Made by a program: the position numbers and the translations under genes
Part shown: positions 22,599 through 35,082 of the stretch, one piece after another
Layout: each line of letters begins with the position of its first letter
Numbering within the stretch: position 1 is the first letter of the stretch
Source: Argentina anserina
Taxonomy: Eukaryota; Streptophyta; Magnoliopsida; Rosales; Rosaceae
Direction: 5' to 3'
Assembly (NCBI RefSeq): GCF_933775445.1
Contig: NC_065872.1
Coordinates: forward strand, 10,912,001-10,976,000
Length of the DNA: 64,000 bases
Notes under the pieces: generated by a model
Told to the model about the DNA's origin: nothing
Databases searched by the model: none
What the model saw: only the letters and a program-made list of their open reading frames with translations

Positions 22599-22912
22599 CT
22601 ATGTTAAACTTATTTAGCAAACGTGCAAATACAAAGAGAGATTATCTTCTAATTCGATATTAGAATGACAAACGGCTTGGTAGATGTCTACCTATTAGCG
22701 TTCCAAAATTACCAATCCAGAACAATGCATTGAATCTGAAAGAACTATACCTTAGACAAACTCCCATTGTTTTTCCCAAACCCACCCCCCCCCCCCCTCT
22801 TCTAGAACTGTCCACTTTGTCTATAAAACTATCTTCATCTAAACTGTTAGCTGCTTTCTTAGATGTCTTGTAGCAAAAATGGTGAAAAAATTAGAGGCAT
22901 CTGAAGTGGAAG

Positions 22913-23734
22913 CGGTGGCGGATCTAAGATCTGAAAGATCTGAAAGTTAGGTGAGCGGAAAAAAATTAATATATAATTTTTGGTTAAGCAAAATTAAATA
23001 ATTTTATAATATTCATTGAGAACCAAAAAAGATATAAGAATTGCAACCATTTTTGTTAATAAGAATTATTACGTAAAATAGAGTATTTTTGAATTACGCT
23101 CAATGTCGAATAGACTCGATCGTTGATCAATCACTACATTTGAGTCAATATTGTCTACATAATCCTTCTCTTAAACATTCAAATAACTTACACCTGAATT
23201 TGGCTTTTAGTTAAAAACGTAAAAATTTATAATAATTTCAGCCTTCCGATCTAAAAATTTCTCGCAAACCTTAGTTTGGAACAACTAAATTTTATGAGAT
23301 AAATTACAATAATAAAACAACAAAAGGATCATATCATTCAATGTAAATAACACACAAATTGAAAACAACGATAACTATAAATGATTATTACAATTGAAAG
23401 AGAGGAGCCTAGATTGGATGATTTGTGGACCTTATTTTAAGAGAGAATTTCAACTGAGGAGCAGTATAGGAGCAAGGTTGGTCTCTACAACTAGATAATA
23501 ATATGAGCCGCACCATATTCACACATTCAGAAGAGAGAAGAGGAAGAGACTAGGGAGTTGATGTATTTGTTAGTTATAGATCTAGGACGTATGACTTCCT
23601 TTGTCATTATTTTTAAATTGAGTTGGGATTAGGTTTTACAATTTTTTTTCCCAGCGGAGAGAAAAATTTAGGCTGCCCCATTTGTTTCCTTACCCAACAA
23701 CTGCTAGGTGCGCCATCACTTAGGTCCGCCTCTG
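22913..23734. mobile_element. Non-autonomous hAT element (822 bp)
   Basis: Flanked by the perfect 8-bp direct repeat agtggaag (22905-22912 and 23735-23742). The left end is cggtggcggatctaag; the complement of the right end is cagaggcggacctaag, so most of the 16 bp match. The interior is AT-rich with no transposase frame. It lies 315 bp from the large retrotransposon. Confidence 0.85.
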
Positions 23735-23742
23735 AGTGGAAG

Positions 23743-25070
23743 ATGAAGAAGACTCGGAGATGTTGTTAAAGCAAGAGGCATAACATTTTATCTATGATTT
23801 ACCAGAAAAGAGGTACAAATCCCAGTTATTTAATCACTTAATCTACCATTAACAATTTATATAATTCAATTTCTTATGAAATACAATCTCTAGATGGAGT
23901 CATTCAATTGTGGGCGGTTGTCCGAACTGTGTCATACCCAATCTTCTTGGCAGCCTTTTGTTGAAAAAGTTTTATGAGGTATGCAGAAAACTCAAGATCA
24001 ATCTACTTGATAGGGAAACTACGCTACCTGAAGAACCTTCAAGACCATCAAAGGTTCTTTTAGAAAGGAGATGGGCATGGCGTGGGTTTGTTACATCCGC
24101 ATCCACAACATATGAGAAAATTGAAAACATATGCCCCTGACGCGAATTTGGAGATCAAAGTTGATATGCTTGTTTACCTGACCCTGAAAGTTCTTGCGAA
24201 TTCACACGAGCCACAATTTTACACTGAGAAGCGAAATTACCTACTTATCAAGACTAATCAACGTTCTTAGTATCGGCCCAATTAAATGTGGATTTATTAA
24301 GACTAAACTTACATGTAACTGTAATTTTGTTTATCGGGTTAACAACTGAAAATGCTACAACAAGTTAGTAAGTTGAACTTACAACCTCCTACATAACAAG
24401 AGGAGACTATGTCACTATACCAAATGATATTTGGTCGGTTTTGATGCTGGCGTCAGAGTGATGAGATAAGATGCGCCTTGTGGTATACATATTTTCAATA
24501 AAATTTATTTAGAACAAATAAAAATTCCGAGAAGAAATAAAAAAGTTCAAATCTCCATGCCATCTACCAGGCACATGAGTCCATGACACAGATCCAACAC
24601 AACTAGAGCTTGCTACATGTCACACCCTATTGACCCTAATCATAGGCTTATTTTCGTGACCATGTTTTGTCGCATGATATAGCAAAGCATGTGAGCAAGA
24701 TATAGCACAGCCATGCGTGAGATGCAAACCCACTTAATCACATTTCCCTTTTCAGCTTAGAGAATCCGAGACGTTTTAACCATTTCAATCCATACCAGAA
24801 CAACAACCAACTCCTCCCCAGATTCAACCATTAAAGCAACGACCTTATGATTGGATGAACAAGTTGGAGACTTTGAGGGTTGGTCGTTAGCCGTTACGAC
24901 CATAAACACTATCAAAGTCGAGTTCAAGTGGTTGCGACGTTGAGCTACTTACCTACACATCTGTCTTTATTACACTTAGCTTGATTGATTCATTTGATTG
25001 GCTATATCATTAGAATAAAGGGCGGTGCTTGCTTGCTTGCTCTTTGGATCTATCACACTTCACACCATTC
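23743..25070. other. Region upstream of the PAS2-like gene; unassigned frames
   Basis: Two overlapping + frames at 23910-24270 have no recognised domain and no start or splice context that I trust. The rest is AT-rich. The last few hundred bases should include the promoter of the gene starting at 25071. No clear TATA box is assigned. Confidence 0.4.
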
Positions 25071-27670
25071 ATGGCGGGATCCTTGTCTCTTCTCAGAAGG
25101 GTTTACCTTTCTCTCTATAACTGGACTGTGTTCATCGGATGGTAAACAACCCAGAAAGAAAATACTCGATCTTTGTGCTTGTGCATTTTGTGTTTTCGAG
25201 TACCCGATTGGTTTTTGCTTGTGGGTTTCAGGTTTCAGGTGCTGTTTCTTGCTGTGAAGACACTTCGGGAATCGGGCCATGAGGAGGTTTACAATGCTGT
25301 CGAGAGGCCACTTCAGTTGGCTCAATCCGCTGCGTTTTTGGAGATTCTTCATGGCTTAGTGGGTTAGTGCTTTAACGAGTTTGAGGATTTTGGGTGATAG
25401 TTTTGGTTCATTTAGTGTTTGTGTGTGTTGGTTTGGTGTTTTGAGTATTGAGGTGGTTTTGTGTGTGAAGGTTTGGTGAGATCTCCTATAACAGCCACAC
25501 TGCCACAGATTAGTTCGAGGTTGTTTCTGATTTGGGGGGTTCTGTGGAGCTTTCCTGAGGTTGGTATGAAGATTTATAAAGTTGTTGTGCACACTTAGGC
25601 ATTATGTGTTTCAAAGATTTCGGCCTTTTTGTTTTTGGGGTTTGAAATTTTTAATAACCAATATGATTGTTATTGCTGCAGGTTCAGAGTCATATGTTTG
25701 TGAGCTCTTTGGTCATCAGCTGGTCCATCACTGAGGCAAGTGTTAATGATTTACCTTTTCTTGCATTTTTCATTGATCATAGTTCTGTTGAAAAATATTG
25801 GTCTCGGAAGTAGTTTTATTTGTTCACAGAAACTGCACCAATAGCGATTCTGTAAAAAATTTAACTGCTCTAACTGTCTACTATGTCTAGTGATCTGCAA
25901 GTCTAGTGTAGTTATTATTTTAGTTTTAGCTCTGTCTATATATCACTGCAGATCAAGATCCAAGTTTGAAATCAAGTGATTATGTTTAATACCTTAAAGA
26001 TAATTCATCTTGCTTCCTATTCAATGTCTTTGACCTCTTTAATCATTCAGATATTTGATGCTAAGGCAGATAGTAGCTTGTTTTATCAGATAGTGGAGTC
26101 TTGTGTCTCTTGACATATGTGATTCTCATCCGTAGCTTAGGGTATAAGTAACTGTAAAGTTTTTATTTCTGTTTGTCGTGGTTGCCTGTCGGCACTAGTT
26201 AACACCTAGGTGTTAAGCTTAAGGGAAAGCCTTTTGATATGTGAGTTTGTTGCTTTAAGAATTTTTAGAATGCATTTTGCTTCAGAATATGGACTGTAGA
26301 GAAACTTAGTATGGATGTGTCTGGTCCAAATTGCTTGAGAAACATGATGTGGAAAAAGGTACTGTCCTATACTGGTTACAAACAAGTGCATATTATACTG
26401 GATCCTCAAATTATTATCGAATTACAAAATCAAGTGATATATTTGGAGCATTAATGATAGTGTTTCCCATAGAATGGCATGGAGACTCTAGCTGGGTCGT
26501 GTGTTTAGAATATCAATCATCTAGTTCAATCCAATAGTAAACATGTTTCCAGCATTAATCAATTTGAAATAATATGTTTCATTGCTTAGATTTTCAGTCC
26601 ATTCAACCCAATAAACGTGTTTGCCAGTTGTGTGGTTAGTTTACAATCTTTTGTTTGGATTGCCTATCAAAGACTTATAAATATTTAGGCCTTTACCTTA
26701 ATGAAAAGCCTTCTGCAAATCTGCTATCACAGTTTGTCTTTGAAGCACGCAGGCAATTTTTTCTCTCTTTTTTCTTTTTTAAAGCAGTCAGCTATGAAAG
26801 GATCACCTAAGCCTGCTTTCTTTCTAATCCCATATTGTTTGAGAAACGTATCATAGCTAAGGCTTAAAATTCTTTAACTTCTAACTTAACATCCATGGTT
26901 TAGCTAGCTTTTTGTTATAATCATGCTTGCTTCTCTGTTGACTTTTCCAGAATCTCTAACAATAAAGTTAGGCAGCATCCTTATATTTATCACTATGATT
27001 TTCAATTCTCTAGACGTTATAGTAACTGGAAAATGTATTCACATTCTTTTTTTCATCATGTTGCAGATTATTCGATACTCTTTCTATGGCCTGAAGGAGA
27101 CTCTTGGTTTTGCACCGTCGTGGCTCCAGTGGCTCAGGTGGCATATCATTTTTGTGCTCACTGGTATTTGAATGGAAGTAATTTGAGTTCCGTGTTAATT
27201 TATTGCTATCTTTTTCCATGCAGGTACAGCACCTTCATATTGTTGTATCCAATTGGGATCACCAGTGAAGTTGGCCTAACATATCTTGCGCTGCCACACA
27301 TTAAGGTATCAGATTATTTGATCATAGAAGACTGATTTGTTTTTCCCCTTCTTGTTTGAGGGGCAGTTGGGTGTGGTAGCTGTTAAATCACTAAACTCGA
27401 TCTTGGTTCATTTGCAGAGTTCCGAGAAGTATTGTATAAGGATGCCAAACACGTGGAATTTCTCTTTTGATTACTTCTATGCTGCGATTGTAGCCATAGC
27501 ATTCTATATCCCAGGTATGTACTCAAATCTTTAGTTGGTATATATTACCAGGGCATTTCTATCACTTGTATTCATTTTCAGATGGCTTTGTCTGTGCAGG
27601 CAGTCCTCACTTGTACGGGTACATGCTTGGGCAGAGGAAGAAAGTTCTTTCAAAATCGAAAGCAGAATAG
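25071..27670 (+). CDS. PAS2: Very-long-chain (3R)-3-hydroxyacyl-CoA dehydratase, PASTICCINO2-type
   Basis: Eight coding exons: 25071-25141, 25232-25362, 25471-25559, 25682-25735, 27067-27137, 27224-27305, 27418-27514 and 27600-27670. Total 666 nt, 221 aa, the usual PAS2 length. The protein begins MAGSLSLLRRVYLSLYNW and has several membrane segments. The family's catalytic Tyr and Glu are present, at about Y147 and E154 in LLYPIGITSEVGLTYLALP. Other conserved blocks are YNAVERPLQLAQSAAFLEIL, LPQISSRLFLIWGVLW and SITEIIRYSFYGLKE. The C-terminus KKVLSKSKAE is a lysine-rich ER-type tail. The enzyme does the third step of each very-long-chain fatty acid elongation cycle in the ER, needed for waxes and sphingolipids. 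Exon 2 uses the first of two in-phase tandem TTTCAG acceptors, which gives the conserved WFQVLFLAVK. Intron 4 (1331 bp) begins with GC instead of GT. Confidence 0.95.
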
Positions 27671-28532
27671 ATAGCAACGCACTTTTGCTGTAGTGTTTCA
27701 AAATTGACTTGTACACATAAAGCAGAATAGTGTTTCTCTTGATTTTTCATGTGAGTTTTTGTGAAAAATGGAACTTCTTCCTTGAAAAGCTTTGTGTAGA
27801 AGTCTTTTCTTTCAGCCAATTACCCAATTTTGTCAACCTTGGGTTCCAAGAATCACCCACTGACGCATTTACAATTTGCCTTTGCTGTCTAATTTGAATC
27901 CAACACAATACAATGACTTGAGCTGAACGTGAAGCTACTAGGTTGTGCTGTTCTTACGTAAAATTACCAGCAGCAATATGCACACCGGGGTGGATATTGC
28001 TCGAAACAGAAGTTTCTGAATAGCGGAACGTTCAGTTTAAGAATTATGTCAACATGGTTATTCCGACTGTTTGCAGGGCAGTTGAATCCGATAATCGAAT
28101 TATAAGAATCGGGGTGCCTTGCAATGGATGAGAACAACGCTAAGGCTTCTAGTCGTCAATTTCTAACTTCTATTTGGTACAAGTGCACATCGAGTACTCT
28201 CTTGTAATGGTTTTGATTATGGGAAGCTAAGTCATGTGAAATAATAGCCACAAAATGGAATACTGCAAGTCTGAAACTCAAAATGTAGGTCTATGAATGC
28301 TTAGCTCCAGTGAAGGTAAACCCACATGGAAGCAAATAGAATGAGCACAGTGAATTGAAGGATCGAAGGCAAATAAAAATGTGCAAACTTAAATTCCCCT
28401 GAAGAGTCAGAAAAATGCTACTCCATCTGAATGTTGAGGTGCTAAAATTGTTGACAAAAACAATACAACATCAGAACATAAATGGTTTTGATTTTTGAAA
28501 CTTATAAAAAATGGTGAAAAACATCTTCGATT
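27671..28532. other. Space between convergent PAS2 and GDI genes
   Basis: Both genes point into this 862-bp region, so it should hold both 3' UTRs. No open frame or delimited repeat is seen. Confidence 0.5.
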
Positions 28533-31500
28533 TCATTCTTCGGCGGCACTGGCAGCGCTCAGATCCACAGTCAAGTCAAGAACCTGGAGCATGAAAGCAG
28601 TCACATGAGTTTGCTTGTGGTGATGAAACAATTGTTACTATACTATTTCTATCAGTAAAACTAGAACTATGCTTAACAAATGAAACAACTTAACATAAAG
28701 ACAAGGCAAGCTTGGACAAGAAGCAATAGATACAAGTACAGACTATATGATCATAGCATTCTCAAGATACGAAGTACAAGAGTGTAGCAACTATATAAAG
28801 AACAGAAAGCTGGAAAACTTCGACCCTTTCACTTCATTTTGGTCAAAACTAACAGGATCCAGCATGTTCAGTATACAAACTTACGAAGTGGATTACCGAA
28901 GTAAAACATATCGAGTTACCTTTCCAGTTATCTTGCTATACATGGCAATCACATCTTGTACTGTAGTCTCAAAGTGTGTCGTCGCGTCATAACTCTGCAA
29001 AGAATTCCAACTTCAAGAAATTAATGAAGTCTTCATAAACAGAAACTAGAAAGCCACATGTGTTTGTTATTTGGCATAAACACAATAGACTGCAATTCCC
29101 TATTAAACCAAATAGTCTGCAGGCTCTTCCTCTCTGAGCAACTGGAAATGAGGAATTGACCAGATAACAAAAAACAATAAAAATTATATTAACATGAAGG
29201 TTCTAATCAATGGAGGATTGTAGTTCTAAGAGAAACAGTACTAGTGCTGCTACTAATTCAGACCTCAATACTATCTGATAATCCACCAAAACATGAATAA
29301 CCCTTCTGATCTCCATACTAACTTGGAACTTCTAGTCCCATAAAAGTAGAGAATGCCAGTCTCCATACTAAATAAGTTCTCTAGTAACAAATGCAGCTGA
29401 ACAAAGCATCAATAATTTAATATAAAGTCATCCTACCCTGCTGAGAGTTAACAATCAACGGATACAAATTGAAGTATAAATCTCACACAGCTTAAATATA
29501 AACAAAATGGAGATGTCACAATTTCTTACCGCAGATATGAAACAGTGGTCAACATCAGACTGGTTAGTAGGTTCATATCTATCATAAGTGTCAAAGAAGA
29601 TCTCATCTACAGGCCCCAGGAGATCCGTGCCAGGCTTCAACTCAACCTGAGGATTATCACTCTCTGCTTCTGTTAAAACAAAGGCAATATACTTCCCTTT
29701 TGGAGCTACATTGTGAGAATAGGAGCAGCAAAACAGATACCTGTTACAGAAGATACCCAAGAAGACAATGAGAGAAGACCTATGATCTGCATTACACTTG
29801 TGTTCCAGAATTTTCTGTATCAGTATAGGTTTTACCGAAGATAAAAATAAACAAAATCATATCATGAAACCTTTAGTATGGCAGTTGCTATAGAACTGCT
29901 TGAGTTATATCAGTTAGCATGTTCAACCAGTCGCTGAATTTTCTTTAAGTTAACTTGCGCTAGTAAGTTTTCCGACCCTCAGGTTCAGATCTTTTGGATT
30001 ACTAAGCTTACCAAAAGAAAATCAATAAAAACATGTAATCATTATGACCTGACACAGTATGGTGCATCTGTAAACACAGCAGATAAGTAAATTGGATATG
30101 AATCACATGATATTATTATATATAAACACACACTGAAATCATAAGGTCATTATATGAGAACCTAATTCTTAACCTACGAGCATGTATGGACAGCTAAAGT
30201 AGTACATACGATCTCAACACTCCTATTTATTGGTGAACAGGTTTTCAAAGAACAAATTTCATATCATACGTAACTCTACACAAAGCAAATGATGTGGTCA
30301 GTGTAAGGAAAGTCACTCACATATCGGATTTACGTCCAAGTTGCTTCTGAGGCAGAATAACCTGCACTGAGTGAGAATCGTTGGTGTTTGGGATGGGATG
30401 GCTCATAATGCATATAGCACGAGCAACTTTCCCCACCTTTGTCACCTGTAGACAAGATGTGCAACTCGAATCAGTTTATGTAAAACATACTGATGCCAAA
30501 TGACAATGTTGATAAGGAAAGATATATTGTGTTACCTTATCAGGCAAATATGAAGGATCACATACAACTTTTTTGCACTTTGCAGTTTCACCTTCGGAAG
30601 TCACACCAAATGCCTTTCCACTATCATCAAACTCTACCTGCCATTTTGCAGCATCAGTTATGTACTTGCTGTAATGGTATGTAATAAATTAATATCAAAA
30701 GTACACTCAGTTCTACCTCTCACCCTATCTCAGTAAATTATTATGTTTAAACACATAACAATGTGTTGTAGCATTACTAGATGTAGGTTACGGCATTTAG
30801 AAGGTTTATAGATGATTAAGCAGCACTTTGATAATCTCTGATACTAGCAACAGGCCAAAACATACCTTGCACTCTGGCTTGGACAGCATGTATGTGCCAC
30901 CATAAACAGCACTCAACCTTGCAAATGCCTGCCAATTTCACAGCACTAATTGTCAGATGAACTAAACAAGATATTCAAAGGAAAATAGTATCAATGGTTA
31001 AGTACATACCTGGGGTAGCTCTCCTAGACCATATAATGGGTAGATATAAGGAGATCCTCCTTGAAAACGTGCTAAGGACTCTGCATATAACTTTCCAAAA
31101 GACCAAAGAGAAAAATCAAATATATACACGCTGAAAGCTCATCATTAAGTGAAAATGTGTATCAAAATTTTCACACATCAGCCACAGTTATTGATCAAAT
31201 CGTAAGTCATACTACATTGATGCTTCCTGACACCCGAGCTCAATGGGCTTCAAATAATTAAAACTACTCCAAAATCTAGATTAAACGAATCATCTCTCTA
31301 ACCTTGGAAACTATCACTTTTGTAGTTTCCTACTAGCTAATGGATACAACTGATCTCTCCAGGTGTTACAAATGGTCAGAAAGAAAATGATCGGTTCCTT
31401 ACCTTCATCCTCTTCACAAATTCCAGAGCAGGCTCCTCCAAGTAAGTATCCTCTCGGTGGAGTGCTAGTGCATGCCCAATGAAATCAACTGTGTTGTCAT

Positions 31501-33023
31501 CCAGCCCGTACTTCCTATGAACATAAGTTTCAATAGTTTCATGCAATTCATAAATCAGGAGACAATTGAATGTCAAAAATGGAAAGAAGAAGATTCGAGG
31601 AATTACGAAATAAGATCTTTTGCTGTAACTGTGGTGAGATCCATGCCTTCATGTGTTTTTGGATCATTCTCATCAAAGTCTTGCACATACAGAAAAAACA
31701 TGCGAGCACGTCGCTTCTCAAATAATCCCATTAGTGGAGATTTCAGTGCTTCCACATCATTAGCTGGTACCTTGTGGACCTGCAACAAGATGCAGAGAAA
31801 CAGTTACATGTCGTATGTCAGATAAATGAATGCGCACTCGATCAAACAAATAGTTATTAGGCACATACCTTCCCTTTGTTATACACAAAACTGCCATCTA
31901 CAGCCTTGAAATTCAGATATTTAGTAACATCGGTGTGAATGAGGACGCGAACCAAAGCACCATTTGCCATCATGAACTGTCAATATATGCAAGAGGGGTA
32001 TACAGACTATTTTTAAGAACATGTGGAACAAATAGACTAAAACCAATACCTACTGCTTGTAACTGGATCAATAATCTTCAATAGTTAACATTAATAGTGA
32101 ACACTACGTTCCTGATTGAGTTTTGATCAGAAAAAAAAATAATAAAGAAATTCTGGGATCATGAAGTTAAGGTTGTTAATCACTCCGAATAGGCAACCTT
32201 AGCTTAATTGTAGTTTGGTATAGCTAGATCTGGCTGCTTATGGGTAACAGAGTCAAATGACCAAAGAAAAAGAAGATGTACTGGTATACCCTAGATCACA
32301 TCATCAATCAAGAAAACCTGTAAAATGGTACTCATATTGCTTATAACAATTGAAAATAATATATATCATAGTACAATTCTAAGGAACATATGCAATATTA
32401 GTCCAGCTTGATACCTTGGGGATCATGTCAACATTGTAGTCTCTACTTGAGCCCAAAGATTCTGGAGGCTTATCCTCACCCCTGAATCTCTTCCAAAGCT
32501 GCAATCCACGGATCATATCTAATGAGAAAACTATGTAAAACTGTAGCAAACTTATGTGAAATAATGTACACGTACTTACCTGGTTGAGATTCAGAGAAGT
32601 AGACTCTCCTCCATAGTAGTCATTCCTATCCATATGCAGTACCTATTTCAGGTAAAAGAATCTGATCAAATATCACTTATCAACTATATATTTTAAGTCG
32701 TAAAGTCTATAACAAAACAATGAGAGTTGATTTAGGTAAATGCATAATTACCAGTGTGAATCATGGTGACCAAGTGATAGTAAAAACTAAAACAGAAAAA
32801 TCAACTTCTATCGATTTGGAAAAATCAATAAAAGCCCTACCATGAGCTAGTAGGAAGGCCAATTCGAATGAATTACAGGTTTGGTTCTAATTTGCATAAC
32901 ATGATCGAGTTTGGGGTAACTAGCTTAGGTAGGTACCTTGAGGCCATCAACGGAGAGAAGGCCACTGAGAATGCATTCTTTGAGACCAGTTCCGAGCACT
33001 ATGACGTCGTATTCTTCATCCAT
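28533..33023 (-). CDS. GDI: Rab GDP-dissociation inhibitor (RabGDI)
   Basis: Thirteen coding exons on the - strand: 32937-33023, 32580-32642, 32415-32498, 31869-31976, 31607-31779, 31403-31514, 31010-31090, 30866-30928, 30536-30637, 30321-30445, 29530-29740, 28920-28994 and 28533-28583. They sum to 1335 nt, 444 aa, the normal size of plant RabGDI. Conserved blocks are [20 protein letters not shown], the first sequence-conserved region [56 protein letters not shown] and [20 protein letters not shown]. It keeps the MANG and YGLGELPQ signatures that separate GDI from the related Rab escort protein. RabGDI extracts prenylated GDP-bound Rab GTPases from membranes and recycles them through the cytosol. 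The gene is intact. A (GA)n tract at about 33247-33268 marks the promoter side, next to a copia relic. Confidence 0.96.
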
Positions 33024-33274
33024 CGTTGCACTTTCAGATCAGATCAGAGAGGAAGAAGAGTATGCGTGTTTGAATAATTAGAGAGAAACGGGGATTGATG
33101 GGAAGAATAAAATGTTGAAAATTAAAGTGAGGCTAGAGTTATGTTGGGGAAGAGAAGGAAGGGGTCTCTCGAGCAAGCGCTGGAATTTCGGTTAAAACCG
33201 TTATGAGCTGCATGTCGGGGCGCCACGTGGAACCTAAATACTTCAGATAGAGAGAGAGAGAGAGAGAAGAAGAA
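33024..33274 (-). promoter_or_regulatory. 5' UTR and proximal promoter of the RabGDI gene
   Basis: About 250 bp lie between the GDI ATG and the copia fragment. The (AG)n tract at 33247-33268 is CT-rich on the gene's strand. Any further upstream promoter would have to lie in or beyond the retroelement. Confidence 0.45.
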
Positions 33275-34503
33275 TAGCCTGCACGCAAAAGGCTTAGTGG
33301 GTTTTCCAGACCAGATGTTACATATGAATCATTTGTGAATCAAATATCTACTGTATCAGTACCTAACAAAGTACAGAATGCATTGAGAGATCCAAAATGG
33401 AGAAAAGTAATGGAGGAAGAGATGGAAGCATTACAAAAGAACAATACTTGAGAGCTTGTATCACCACCACATGGCAAGAAGATTGTGGGATGTCGTTAGG
33501 TGTTTATAGTGAAGCATAATTCAGATGGGTCAGTGAGCCGGTATAAAGCACGCCTAGTAGCAAAAGGGTTCACCCAGACATATGGCATAGACTATGATGA
33601 GACATTTGCACATGTTGCAAAGATGAACACTATTCGGGTATTGCTCTCTTGTGCTGCTAACTTAAACTGGCCACTCAGACAGTTTGATGTTAAGAATGCG
33701 TTCCTTCATGGAGAACTTACAGAAGAAGTGTACATGGATCTTCCGCCGAGATATGCGGCCGCTTCTCCAAGTAACTATGTATGCAGATTGAGAAAATCTT
33801 TGTATGGTCTTAAACAGTCACCTCGTGCCTGGTTTGGAAGATTCTCACAATTCATGAGGAGAATTGGCTACATACAGAGTAATTCAGACCACACATTATT
33901 TCTCAGACATCAGCAAGGGAAGGTAACAGCCCTAATTATATATGTTGATGATATGGTAGTTACTGGAAATGATACTGTTGAGGTGGATAGATTACAGAAA
34001 CATCTAGCCACAGAATTTGAGATGAAAGACTTAGGTACACTCAAGTACTTCTTGGGCATTGAGGTAGCCCGGGGAAGTGATGGTATTTATCTGTGTCATA
34101 GGAAGTACATCTTTGATCTACTAACAGAGACCGGTATGCTGGATTGCACTCCCATTGATACTCCTATTGAGCAAAACCATCGGTTAGCAGAGTATCCAGA
34201 TCAAGTACCGACTGAAAAAACTCGGTACCAGAGGCTAGTTGGACGTCTGATTTATTTATCACATACCAGACCAGATGTTACATATGCAGTAAGTGTAGTG
34301 AGTCAGTTCATGCATAATCCCAGTGTGGACCACATGGATGCTGTTGTAAGGATTTTGAGGTACTTGAAGTCAGCCCCAGAAAGAGGAGTAATGTTTTCTA
34401 ATCACAAAAATATCTTTGAGGTTTGTGGCTTCACAGATGCAGACTGGGCTGGAAATATTACAGATCGGAGATCCACATCAGGGTACTTTACCTTTGTTGG
34501 GGG

Positions 34504-35082
34504 CTAGGTTGCACGAACACGCCATTATAGTGGCGTATCGCGTGTCCGACACGGACACGCACACGAACACGAACACGCCGGACACGGCCCAATACGCGCC
34601 GGACACGCGTGTCCGCATTCGGACACGCGGACATGCACCAACTCATAATAAAAGTGAAAGTGCTTATGGTGAGAATCGAACCTTGGTCATCCAAAGCACT
34701 CAACAACTCCTTAACCATTCCAACAGATTCAGTTTTTGTTATATTTATGCACACTTTAATATATATATAAGGAGAGAAACTCGTGATAAAAATAAAAATG
34801 CTTGTGGTGGGATTCGAACATTGGTTATCTAAGGTACTTATCAAGTCCTTAGCCATTCTAATAAGTTATGTTTTCATCATTTTAATGCACACTTTGACAT
34901 ATATATACATCTAAAATTCTAAATATTTTCAAATTTATAAAATAATTTTTAATGAATATATATATTAAAAATAATATTTAATTAACGTGTCTACCACGTG
35001 TCCGTGTCCAAAAAAATTTCTATATGCCGTGTCTACGTATCAAATCGTGTCCAATACGGACACTCGTGTCCGTGCTACTTAG
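34504..35082. mobile_element. hAT-like non-autonomous element in the copia pol gene
   Basis: A 579-bp insertion with the perfect 8-bp target duplication gttggggg (34496-34503 and 35083-35090). The left end ctaggttgcacgaacacg pairs with the complement of the right end, ctaagtagcacggacacg, at 14 of 18 positions. Both ends are packed with GGACACG/CGTGTCC repeats, as is usual for hAT subterminal regions. No transposase. The centre holds a tandem pair of tRNA-like modules. Confidence 0.85.
34633..34910 (-). repeat. Two tandem tRNA-like modules inside the hAT-like element
   Basis: On the - strand each module reads TG(T/A)T(T/A)(G)GAATGG-like A-box sequence (34715-34725; 34853-34863) followed by a B-box-like GGTTCGATTCT (34672-34682) or TGTTCGAATCC (34810-34820). 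In copy 1 about 32 nt separate the boxes, as in real tRNA genes. The intervening TTAAGGAGTTG resembles a Ser/Leu-type tRNA D-loop. The two modules are about 138 bp apart and clearly duplicated. A SINE head or tRNA relic is the best reading; neither folds as an intact tRNA by eye. Confidence 0.55.

Noticed and set aside
23910..24270. Two overlapping + frames that look partly protein-like
   Set aside because: No recognised family, frames conflict and there is no upstream exon; possibly an old gene relic but not supportable.
34416..34832. 138-codon + frame across the copia/hAT boundary
   Set aside because: It reads through the end of RT into tandem CACG repeats of the inserted element; an artefact of the insertion.
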